From: Bacillaceae bacterium UBA7792
GTDB taxonomy: Bacteria > Bacillota > Bacilli > Bacillales > Cytobacillaceae
Assembly (NCBI GenBank): GCA_002480735.1
Contig: DLCS01000283.1
Span: 7,380 to 19,932, forward strand
Reading direction: 5' to 3'
Length of the DNA: 12,553 bases
The position numbers and the translations under genes are program-made. This document shows, piece after piece, positions 6,652 to 12,553 of this stretch (the first letter of the stretch is position 1; each line of letters starts with the position of its first letter). The notes under the pieces are model-generated. The model had not been told where the DNA came from. It worked only from the letters and a program-made list of their open reading frames with translations, and searched no databases.

Positions 6652-7983
6652 TTGACGAAAATATATGTGTTAGATACAAATGTCTTGTTGCAGGACCCAT
6701 ATTCCATATTCTCATTTGAAGATAATGAAGTGGTCATTCCAGCAGTAGTATTGGAAGAAGTGGATTCAAAGAAGCGTAATATGGATGAAATCGGCAGGAA
6801 CGCAAGACAAGTATCAAGACTCATTGACGGTCTAAGACAGACCGGAAAGCTTCATGAAAAAATTCCCCTTGAAAATGGCGGAGCCTTGCGCATTGAATTA
6901 AATCATCGGTCCTTTCAGCAACTGCAGGATATTTTTGTGGAAAAGACAAATGATAATCGAATACTTGCTGTTGCCAAAAATCTTTCCCTAGAGGAAGAAA
7001 CTAAAAAGGATGGTAGACGTGTTATCCTCGTTAGCAAGGATGCTCTTGTTCGCGTTAAGGCAGATGCCATCGGACTTTATTCTGAAGATTTTCTAAGTGA
7101 TCGAGTGGTGGAAAATGATCATATTTATACTGGAATTGTCGAACAATTCGTCGATATTGCATTATTAAATCGGTTTTATGAAAAAAAAGAAATTCCTTTA
7201 ACTGAATTTCCAAACAGCAATCCTCTTTATCCCAATCAATTTGTGCTGATGAAAGACTCTCTCGGCTCATCTGCTTCTGCGATTGGTATGGTAGATCAGC
7301 AAGGAATACTCGTCAAAAAGCTCGTCTTTGAGCAAGATCATATTTGGGGGATTCGGTCTAGAAATGTTCAACAATCGATGGCAATCGAACTGCTGCTTCG
7401 ACGAGATTTGTCGCTTATTACATTAATTGGTAAAGCGGGTACAGGAAAAACATTACTAGCGTTAGCTGCGGGATTGATGCAGACAGAGGATTTTGGCAAT
7501 TACAAAAAGCTTCTTGTTGCAAGGCCAATCGTACCTGTGGGTAAGGATCTTGGCTTTTTACCTGGTGAAAAAGAGGAAAAGCTACGTCCGTGGATGCAGC
7601 CAATCTATGATAATCTAGAATACCTATTTAACGTAAAAAAACCAGGAGAACTGGATGCGATCTTAGCTGGTATGGGTTCGATCGAGGTGGAGGCATTAAC
7701 CTATATTAGAGGGAGAAGCATTCCAGAACAATTTATCATCATTGATGAGGCACAGAATCTAACGAAGCATGAGATCAAGACGATTCTCACGAGAGTGGGA
7801 GAAAAAAGCAAAATTGTCCTGATGGGGGATCCAGAACAAATTGACCATCCATATTTAGACGCCTATAATAATGGTCTTACGTATGTGGTGGAAAGGTTTA
7901 AGAACCAGTCCATCTCTGGTCATGTGAAGCTTTTTAAAGGGGAACGATCTGGTCTGGCACAGCTTGCGGCAGATTTATTATAA
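6652..7983 (+). CDS. ylaK: PIN-PhoH (PhoH2-type) ATPase, YlaK
   Basis: A 443-residue two-domain protein. The N-terminal PIN nuclease-like domain (about 1-150) has its acidic cluster: Asp8 in LDTN, Glu35/Glu36 in VLEEVDSKK, Asp101 in TNDNR and Asp130 in VSKD. The C-terminal PhoH ATPase has Walker A GKAGTGKT (260-267), Walker B FIIIDEAQN (361-369) and the following VLMGDPEQID (389-398). Proteins of this architecture (PhoH2) have been described as ATP-dependent RNA-unwinding ribonucleases, so an RNA role in the cytoplasm is likely. Both active sites look intact. Length agrees with B. subtilis YlaK (about 440). The start is TTG 6652. It is divergent from ylaJ across about 180 bases, with no clear promoter found and no strong terminator directly after the stop. 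Confidence 0.95.
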   Translation: MTKIYVLDTNVLLQDPYSIFSFEDNEVVIPAVVLEEVDSKKRNMDEIGRNARQVSRLIDGLRQTGKLHEKIPLENGGALRIELNHRSFQQLQDIFVEKTNDNRILAVAKNLSLEEETKKDGRRVILVSKDALVRVKADAIGLYSEDFLSDRVVENDHIYTGIVEQFVDIALLNRFYEKKEIPLTEFPNSNPLYPNQFVLMKDSLGSSASAIGMVDQQGILVKKLVFEQDHIWGIRSRNVQQSMAIELLLRRDLSLITLIGKAGTGKTLLALAAGLMQTEDFGNYKKLLVARPIVPVGKDLGFLPGEKEEKLRPWMQPIYDNLEYLFNVKKPGELDAILAGMGSIEVEALTYIRGRSIPEQFIIIDEAQNLTKHEIKTILTRVGEKSKIVLMGDPEQIDHPYLDAYNNGLTYVVERFKNQSISGHVKLFKGERSGLAQLAADLL

Positions 7984-8182
7984 AGGCTCTTTTCTCAAAC
8001 ATTGTTGCTTTTGAACAAAAAATAATTAGACAAAACTCTTGTTTATGCAGTCTATCTGTAGAATCAACGGAGAAAAGCGCTGCTCAATCTATGCGTATCG
8101 CTCGCCTAGTATGAAGTGGAATGGGCGGTATTAAGGACATTCCAGAACCACAATCCGTGCGAAAACAGCCATTATAAAAAAT
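7984..8182. other. intergenic stretch with a comparatively G+C-rich island, no gene assigned
   Basis: The first part (to about 8060) is A+T-rich. Bases 8061-8170 contain about 49% G+C by my count, higher than the intergenic DNA around them. GGAATG and CATTCC (starting near 8117) could form a 6-bp stem, and AGCGCT is a short palindrome. Only very short frames occur, none with a convincing ribosome binding site. It could be a small RNA, a decayed gene or simply spacer. Confidence 0.4.
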
Positions 8183-8203
8183 CCATCAGTATCAAACTGA
8201 TGG
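8176..8203 (-). terminator. terminator of the 165-residue gene
   Basis: CCATCAGT (8183-8190) and ACTGATGG (8196-8203) form an 8-bp stem with a 5-base loop. Reading the minus strand, it is followed by A and six T residues (8182-8176). It lies 12 bases past the stop of the minus-strand gene. Confidence 0.85.
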
Positions 8204-8214
8204 AAATTTCGAAT

Positions 8215-8712
8215 CTACTCTACACGAAAAGCCTTAACAAATTTGATTGGGTCCTCAAAATTGGATCCATCACCAAAATAAATATGGATAGGGCCATCTT
8301 CGGTTAAAGGTTTGCCATCTTTAGAGAATCCGAGCACAAGTTCATTCGCTTCAGCGATCGGAATTTTAACCTCAGAATCTCTAGTTTCAATCACTAAATA
8401 CTCTGCATCCTCTTGGATTTCGGCATTTTTAAGAAATGGCTCAAAACCAATACAGAAGGTCCCGGTTAAAAGTTTTTCCTTTAGAAATTTTTTCTCGGAT
8501 TTCAACGTTGGAGGAAAAATTGCTCCTTCTACGATTTCCCGATCCCAATGCTTAGAAATGGATTTTGTATATTCTTCAAGTGGATTGTTTTTTTCATCCT
8601 TCGTATGAAAGTATGAATGCAAATCCTGTTTTCTATCATCAAATATCCATACGCTTGGATCCAATGTGATTGGAAATTTTACCTTGCCTGTAATCAAAAT
8701 AATATTGTCCAT
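8215..8712 (-). CDS. 165-residue soluble protein of unknown function, possible SUOX-like fold
   Basis: A complete frame from ATG 8712-8710, with AGGGGG 6 bases upstream, a strong promoter (8742-8770) and its own terminator. There is no signal peptide, membrane segment or zinc motif, and one Cys (87). The N-terminal part has ITGKVKFPITLDPSVWIFDD (7-26); a charged helical middle (35-80) follows. The C-terminal half runs LLTGTFCIGFEPFLKNAEI (81-99), LVIETRDSEVKIPIAEANEL, then GKPLTEDGPIHIYFGDGSN (133-151) and IKFVKAFRV (156-164). By eye this order resembles the oxidoreductase molybdopterin (SUOX) fold without its cofactor Cys. I have a vague memory that similar Bacillus proteins have been labelled peptidyl-prolyl isomerase, but no cyclophilin, FKBP or parvulin motif is visible. 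It occupies the place where B. subtilis has ylaL-ylaM. Confidence 0.85.
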   Translation of the reverse strand: MDNIILITGKVKFPITLDPSVWIFDDRKQDLHSYFHTKDEKNNPLEEYTKSISKHWDREIVEGAIFPPTLKSEKKFLKEKLLTGTFCIGFEPFLKNAEIQEDAEYLVIETRDSEVKIPIAEANELVLGFSKDGKPLTEDGPIHIYFGDGSNFEDPIKFVKAFRVE

Positions 8713-8741
8713 GCTAGTCCCCCTATGTCCTTTATGACCTA

Positions 8742-8770
8742 AGTATAGCGAAGAACGAAAGAATTGTCAT
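8742..8770 (-). promoter_or_regulatory. sigma-A promoter for the 165-residue gene
   Basis: On the minus strand ATGACA (plus 8765-8770), a 17-base spacer and TATACT (plus 8742-8747) match the consensus 5/6 and 5/6. It predicts a leader of about 25 bases. Confidence 0.75.
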
Positions 8771-8824
8771 ATCCTGAAGCTAAGGAAAACCATAGGAAAA
8801 CAGTCTATCATCCTCCTATTATTC

Positions 8825-8853
8825 TTGCTTTTTTCACCTGATAAGGTTAAAAT
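8825..8853 (+). promoter_or_regulatory. candidate sigma-A promoter for ylaN
   Basis: TTGCTT (8825-8830), a 17-base spacer and TAAAAT (8848-8853) lie about 40 bases before the ylaN start. The -10 is 5/6 and the -35 is 3/6. Confidence 0.5.
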
Positions 8854-8890
8854 TTAAAGATAGGATAATCGCTCGGAAACGGGGGGATCA

Positions 8891-9175
8891 ATGTTGACGT
8901 CCGAAATGATAGTGGATCATCGTGAAAAAGCAAATGCCTTGTTAAGGGCGGACGCTGATAAAATATTAAAGCTGATTAAAGTGCAGATGGATAACTTGAC
9001 CATGCCTCAATGTCCTCTATACGAAGAAGTGTTAGATACGCAAATGTTTGGGTTATCTCGTGAAATAGATTTTGCTGTTCGCCTCGGTTTAATCGAGGAC
9101 AAGGAAGGAAAAGCTATCCTAGATAAGCTGGAGAGGGAACTTTCTTCGCTGCATGAGGCTTCTCAAAAGAAATAA
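8891..9175 (+). CDS. ylaN: YlaN (UPF0358), iron-homeostasis protein linked to Fur
   Basis: A 94-residue protein from ATG 8891, or 93 from the next codon, TTG 8894. Six G residues (8881-8886) stand 4 bases from the ATG and 7 from the TTG; the TTG has better spacing and gives [12 protein letters not shown], closer to the B. subtilis start. The signature stretch [20 protein letters not shown], followed by [16 protein letters not shown], is highly conserved in the family. It is a small helical cytosolic protein. YlaN is needed under iron limitation in B. subtilis and Staphylococcus aureus, where it binds Fe(II) and relieves repression by Fur. It is transcribed alone between a candidate promoter and a strong terminator. 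Confidence 0.96.
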   Translation: MLTSEMIVDHREKANALLRADADKILKLIKVQMDNLTMPQCPLYEEVLDTQMFGLSREIDFAVRLGLIEDKEGKAILDKLERELSSLHEASQKK

Positions 9176-9183
9176 GAAATAGG

Positions 9184-9220
9184 AAAACTCAAACGTTCCG
9201 AACGAACGTTTGAGTTTTTT
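9184..9220 (+). terminator. intrinsic terminator after ylaN
   Basis: A perfect 15-bp stem runs from 9184-9198 (ending AAACGTTC) to 9204-9218 (starting GAACGTTT), with a CGAAC loop. The run of six T residues at 9215-9220 overlaps the stem end. It separates ylaN from ftsW. Confidence 0.92.
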
Positions 9221-9225
9221 ACATA

Positions 9226-9240
9226 TTATTTGTGAAATAA
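9226..9240. repeat. short inverted repeat upstream of ftsW
   Basis: TTATTT and AAATAA flank GTG, a 15-base A+T-rich inverted repeat between the ylaN terminator and the ftsW start. It may be an operator or chance. No convincing promoter was found in this short gap. Confidence 0.25.
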
Positions 9241-9289
9241 ATGAATGGGTGGTTTCAATACATATGAAGAAGATAGGGACGAGGGTAGC

Positions 9290-10495
9290 ATGTTAAAAAA
9301 AATTGTAAAATCATATGACTATTCATTAATCATTGCCGTTGTACTCCTAGCTATTTTTGGGCTTCTGATGGTCTATAGTGCAAGCAGTGTGTGGGCCATT
9401 CAAAAATGGGGATATGAAAGTGACCACTATTTTGTCAGGCAAAGACTGTTTCTACTCGCTTCTGGAGTGGTATTCATATTCTTTGCCATCGTTCCGTACA
9501 AGCTCTATTTAAATAACAAAGTGCTAGTGGCCATTGTGTTGATTTCGTTCGCTTCATTAATTGGATTATTTAAGTTTGGGACTGTTGCTGGAAATGCTTT
9601 GAGCTGGTATGATATTGGACCCGTGCGCCTTCAGCCCTCTGAGTTTGTAAAAGTTGCCGTCATCGTTTATTTATCGGCGGTTTATGCTAAGAAACAACCA
9701 TACATAAATCAATTCAACAAAGGAGTGCTACCGCCTCTAGTATTCATTATTCTAACTTGCTTTCTGATTATTCTGCAGCCAGATTATGGAACGGCAGCAA
9801 TAATTGTGTTGATTTCCGGCACCATTATCATTTCATCTGGGATGAATTTCAAAAGCATCTTAAAGCTCGCCTTTTTAGGCACCTTAATGTTTATTCCCAT
9901 TCTCCTATTTTTCTCAGATAAGATCTTTTCTGTAAAACGCCTTGATCGATTTATGGTTTTATTAAACCCATTTGCCGATGGAGTGGCCGATAGCAGTGGT
10001 TACCAACTAATAAATTCCTTCTATGCAATTGGCAGCGGGGGTGTAAATGGTCTTGGACTTGGCCAAAGCGTCCAGAAGCTAGGGTACTTGCCTGAACCGC
10101 ACACGGATTTTATCATGGCAGTCATTGCGGAGGAATTGGGGATTTATGGTGTATTATTCGTGCTCTTGTCGCTTGCGTTCATAGTCCTCAAAGGAATTTT
10201 TATTGGATTGAAGGGGAAGGACCCGTTTGGTTCTCTATTAGCTATAGGTGTATCAAGTATGATCGGTATTCAGACCTTCATAAATTTAGCGGGAATTTCG
10301 GGGATTTTTCCATTAATGGGGATTCCATTACCATTTGTGAGTTATGGTGGTTCCTCCTTACTGCAATTGTCCATTGCCATGGGGATATTGGTTAATGTCT
10401 CTATGTTTGTCAATTATGAAGAAAAATATAAATCAAAGGATAAAAAGCAATGGAATACTAAACCAAAGCAGTTTCGGAGAGGGTTTGAACGATAA
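9290..10495 (+). CDS. ftsW: FtsW, SEDS-family septal peptidoglycan polymerase
   Basis: A 401-residue polytopic membrane protein (about ten hydrophobic segments) that polymerises lipid II into glycan strands at the division septum with a class B penicillin-binding protein. Visible SEDS motifs are YSASS (29-33), WYDIGPVRLQPSEFVK (106-121), QPDYGTA (163-169), the large outer loop GYLPEPHTDFI (265-275) with the presumed catalytic Asp273, and PFVSYGGSS (348-356). The basic tail is cytoplasmic. The start chosen is ATG 9290, after GAGGG (9281-9285). An in-frame ATG at 9245 would add 15 polar residues, has no ribosome binding site and departs from the family start MLKK. RodA is the main alternative, but position beside ylaN and pycA fits FtsW (YlaO). 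Confidence 0.95.
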   Translation: MLKKIVKSYDYSLIIAVVLLAIFGLLMVYSASSVWAIQKWGYESDHYFVRQRLFLLASGVVFIFFAIVPYKLYLNNKVLVAIVLISFASLIGLFKFGTVAGNALSWYDIGPVRLQPSEFVKVAVIVYLSAVYAKKQPYINQFNKGVLPPLVFIILTCFLIILQPDYGTAAIIVLISGTIIISSGMNFKSILKLAFLGTLMFIPILLFFSDKIFSVKRLDRFMVLLNPFADGVADSSGYQLINSFYAIGSGGVNGLGLGQSVQKLGYLPEPHTDFIMAVIAEELGIYGVLFVLLSLAFIVLKGIFIGLKGKDPFGSLLAIGVSSMIGIQTFINLAGISGIFPLMGIPLPFVSYGGSSLLQLSIAMGILVNVSMFVNYEEKYKSKDKKQWNTKPKQFRRGFER

Positions 10496-10505
10496 CCTGT
10501 TAAAA

Positions 10506-10526
10506 TATATTTTTGTAAAAAATATA
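10506..10526. repeat. A+T-only perfect inverted repeat between ftsW and pycA
   Basis: TATATTTTT (10506-10514) and AAAAATATA (10518-10526) are perfect 9-bp inverted copies around GTA. The surrounding 10500-10556 is extremely A+T-rich. It may be a weak ftsW terminator or an upstream activating tract for the pycA promoter. Confidence 0.35.
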
Positions 10527-10565
10527 AATTTCAAAAATTAGTAATTTATTTTTCACTATAGTTTG

Positions 10566-10574
10566 TGCTATGAT
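10566..10574 (+). promoter_or_regulatory. extended -10 promoter of pycA
   Basis: TGCTATGAT provides the TGn extension and a 5/6 -10 (TATGAT, 10569-10574). The -35 is weak (TTATTT). The A+T-rich tract upstream could act as an UP element. The predicted leader is about 80 bases and includes GTGTT and AACAC arms (around 10600-10625) that could pair. Confidence 0.6.
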
Positions 10575-10661
10575 ACTTTAAATCACTAAAATATTAAGTG
10601 TGTTATTTGAAATATGGTGAACACAAGCGAAACTATTTTTAAAAAGACGAGGTGTTTTCAT

Positions 10662-12553
10662 ATGGCTAGAAAAATCAACAAAGTATTAGTTGCAAACAGG
10701 GGAGAAATTGCCATTCGAGTATTTAGAGCGTGCACGGAGCTCAATATTCGTACTGTCGCTATTTACTCAAAAGAAGATTCGGGCTCCTATCATCGTTATA
10801 AGGCTGATGAAGCTTATTTAGTAGGGGAAGGGAAAAAGCCAATCGATGCCTACTTGGATATTGATGGAATCATAGAAATCGCTAAGGCTAGTGATGTCGA
10901 TGCGATCCACCCTGGATATGGATTCCTATCGGAGAATATCCATTTTGCTAGAAGATGCGAAGAAGAAGGAATCATCTTTATAGGTCCGAAATCAAAGCAT
11001 CTTGATATGTTTGGGGATAAGGTCAAGGCAAGAACACAGGCCCAGCTTGCGAACATTCCAGTCATTCCTGGCAGTGATGGACCGGTAAAGAATGTCGGTG
11101 AAGTGGAGGAATTTGGGGAGAAATATGGATTCCCAATCATCATTAAGGCTTCCTTAGGCGGTGGTGGCCGTGGGATGAGAATTGTGAGAAGCCTTGGGGA
11201 AGTGAAGGAGTCCTATGACCGTGCTAAATCAGAGGCAAAAGCGGCATTCGGTAATGATGAAGTGTATGTGGAAAGATTCATCGAGAATCCAAAGCATATT
11301 GAGGTACAAATCATTGGTGATGAATTTGGCAATATTGTTCACCTTTATGAAAGGGATTGCTCTGTTCAGCGACGTCATCAAAAGGTGGTAGAGGTTGCTC
11401 CATGTGTTTCTATTTCAACTGAACTTCGAGAGAAGATTTGTGAAGCAGCAGTCAGACTGATGAAAAACGTCGATTATTTGAATGCGGGCACAGTTGAATT
11501 CTTGGTGGCAAATGAGGAGTTTTATTTCATTGAGGTTAACCCTCGTGTACAGGTGGAGCATACGATCACAGAAATGATCACAGGCATAGATATTGTTCAA
11601 TCACAAATCGTCATTGCTGAGGGTCATTCCCTTCATTCTGATGAGGTTGGCATACCGAAGCAAGAGGACATCAAAATTCATGGCTATGCGATTCAGTCTC
11701 GTGTGACAACAGAGGATCCGCTCAATAACTTTATGCCGGATACTGGAAGAATTAATGCCTACCGCAGCGGTGGAGGCTTTGGTGTTCGCCTTGATGCTGG
11801 AAATGGGTTCCAAGGTGCTATCATTACACCATACTATGATTCCCTGCTCGTTAAGCTTTCTACACATGCCCTAACATTTGAGCATGCGGTATCCAAAATG
11901 GTTAGAAATCTTCAAGAATTCCGGATTCGGGGCATTAAGACGAATATTCCGTTCTTAATTAATGTTGTTAAGCACAAGAAGTTTCGTTCAGGAGAGTACG
12001 ATACATCATTTATCGACAAGACTCAAGAGCTATTCCTATTCCCAGTGAGCAAAGACCGTGGAACAAAGATGCTCACCTATATTGCAAATGTGACGGTGAA
12101 CGGCTTTCCTGGAATAGAGAAGAAAAAGCGTCCAGTTTTCGATACTCCTAGAATTCCAAAATTAAAGCCAGGGACTCCTTACCAAAATGGAACGAAGCAA
12201 ATCCTTGATGAAAAAGGAGCGGATGGATTAGTTGAATGGGTGAAATCGCAGGAAAAGGTATTGCTGACAGATACTACCTTCCGGGATGCCCACCAATCCT
12301 TGCTTGCGACAAGGGTAAGAACGACTGATATTAAGCATATTGCGGAACAGACAGCAAAGCTTCTTCCGGAAATGTTCAGCTTTGAGATGTGGGGAGGAGC
12401 AACATTTGATGTTGCCTACCGCTTTTTGAAGGAAGATCCATGGGAAAGATTACTAACAGTTAGAAAACAGATGCCAAACGTCCTTCTACAAATGCTGCTC
12501 CGGGCTTCAAATGCTGTAGGCTACAAGAATTATCCGGATAATGTCATCCGCGA
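10662..12553 (+). CDS. pycA: pyruvate carboxylase (partial, C-terminal half off right edge)
   Basis: Biotin-dependent enzyme converting pyruvate, bicarbonate and ATP to oxaloacetate, replenishing the TCA cycle in the cytosol. GAGGTG (10649-10654) precedes ATG 10662. The frame is open for 630 codons to the window edge; the family is about 1,150 residues, so roughly 55% is present. The biotin carboxylase domain (1 to about 455) shows KVLVANRGEIAIRVFRA, HPGYGFLSEN, the ATP-grasp loop SLGGGGRGM (164-172) and FIEVNPRVQVEHTITEM (289-305). The carboxyltransferase domain begins near 530 with LLTDTTFRDAHQSLLATR (534-551, metal ligand Asp537), then EMWGGATFDVAYRF (575-588) and LLRASNAVGY. The biotinyl domain is outside the window. 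The complete fusion distinguishes it from a stand-alone AccC or biotin carboxylase. Confidence 0.98.
   Translation, partial: MARKINKVLVANRGEIAIRVFRACTELNIRTVAIYSKEDSGSYHRYKADEAYLVGEGKKPIDAYLDIDGIIEIAKASDVDAIHPGYGFLSENIHFARRCEEEGIIFIGPKSKHLDMFGDKVKARTQAQLANIPVIPGSDGPVKNVGEVEEFGEKYGFPIIIKASLGGGGRGMRIVRSLGEVKESYDRAKSEAKAAFGNDEVYVERFIENPKHIEVQIIGDEFGNIVHLYERDCSVQRRHQKVVEVAPCVSISTELREKICEAAVRLMKNVDYLNAGTVEFLVANEEFYFIEVNPRVQVEHTITEMITGIDIVQSQIVIAEGHSLHSDEVGIPKQEDIKIHGYAIQSRVTTEDPLNNFMPDTGRINAYRSGGGFGVRLDAGNGFQGAIITPYYDSLLVKLSTHALTFEHAVSKMVRNLQEFRIRGIKTNIPFLINVVKHKKFRSGEYDTSFIDKTQELFLFPVSKDRGTKMLTYIANVTVNGFPGIEKKKRPVFDTPRIPKLKPGTPYQNGTKQILDEKGADGLVEWVKSQEKVLLTDTTFRDAHQSLLATRVRTTDIKHIAEQTAKLLPEMFSFEMWGGATFDVAYRFLKEDPWERLLTVRKQMPNVLLQMLLRASNAVGYKNYPDNVIR

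Noticed and set aside
8116..8307. 63-codon plus-strand frame starting GTG in the region after phoH
   Set aside because: Runs through the terminator and 3' end of the minus-strand 165-residue gene; no supported start and no recognisable sequence.
8792..8819. ATAGGA...TCCTAT inverted arms between the 165-residue gene and ylaN
   Set aside because: Only 6 bp with a 16-base loop and overlapping purine/pyrimidine runs; not distinguishable from chance.
9245..9289. Upstream ATG start for FtsW adding 15 polar residues
   Set aside because: No ribosome binding site before 9245, and the added residues are unlike FtsW N-termini; ATG 9290 fits the family.
1..12553. Defence system, mobile element, CRISPR or prophage
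   Set aside because: No transposase, recombinase, Cas or phage gene, no direct-repeat array and no flanking repeats; all sizeable reading frames fit chromosomal Bacillaceae genes.

Overview
The window looks like core chromosome of a spore-forming Bacillaceae (Bacillus sensu lato). It is A+T-rich by eye, nearly every gene has a strong purine-rich ribosome binding site, several genes begin with TTG or GTG, and a YhcN/YlaJ-type spore lipoprotein is present. Gene content follows the Bacillus subtilis yktB - suhB - typA(ylaG) - ylaH/I/J/K - ylaN - ftsW - pycA neighbourhood. No insertion sequence, prophage, CRISPR array, tRNA or rRNA was seen.

Layout. 1-1092: yktB (DUF1054, minus strand, cut by the left edge) is divergent from a 64-residue protein (YkzI-like) that ends at an intrinsic terminator. 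1194-2208: suhB (inositol monophosphatase family, plus) converges on the small membrane protein gene ylaF (minus) across a 20-bp palindrome. 2296-4955: typA, ylaH and an unnamed 95-residue gene form a tight plus-strand operon. It has an extended -10 promoter and a structured leader, and it ends at a 13-bp bidirectional terminator shared with ylaI (minus). 5356-5829: a small pyridoxamine 5'-phosphate oxidase-like gene (plus) converges on ylaJ (minus). 6652-7983: a PIN-PhoH ATPase (ylaK/phoH2 type). 7984-8182: unexplained intergenic DNA. 8215-8712: a 165-residue protein of unknown function (minus). 8825-9220: ylaN with its own promoter and terminator. 9290-10495: ftsW. 10566-12553: pycA, cut by the right edge about halfway through the gene.

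The genes are mostly independent housekeeping units. TypA acts on ribosomes. PhoH2 probably acts on RNA. FtsW builds septal peptidoglycan. Pyruvate carboxylase supplies oxaloacetate. YlaN is tied to iron homeostasis and Fur. YlaJ belongs to spore germination. Compared with B. subtilis (from memory), the stretch between suhB and ylaF is collapsed, no glutaminase gene (ylaM) lies before ylaN, and the oxidase-like gene sits before rather than after ylaJ-phoH.

I see no clear previously undescribed multi-gene system. The points most worth checking are a possible cofactor-less sulfite-oxidase-like fold in the 165-residue protein, the unnamed third gene of the typA operon, the folded typA leader, and the comparatively G+C-rich intergenic island after phoH.
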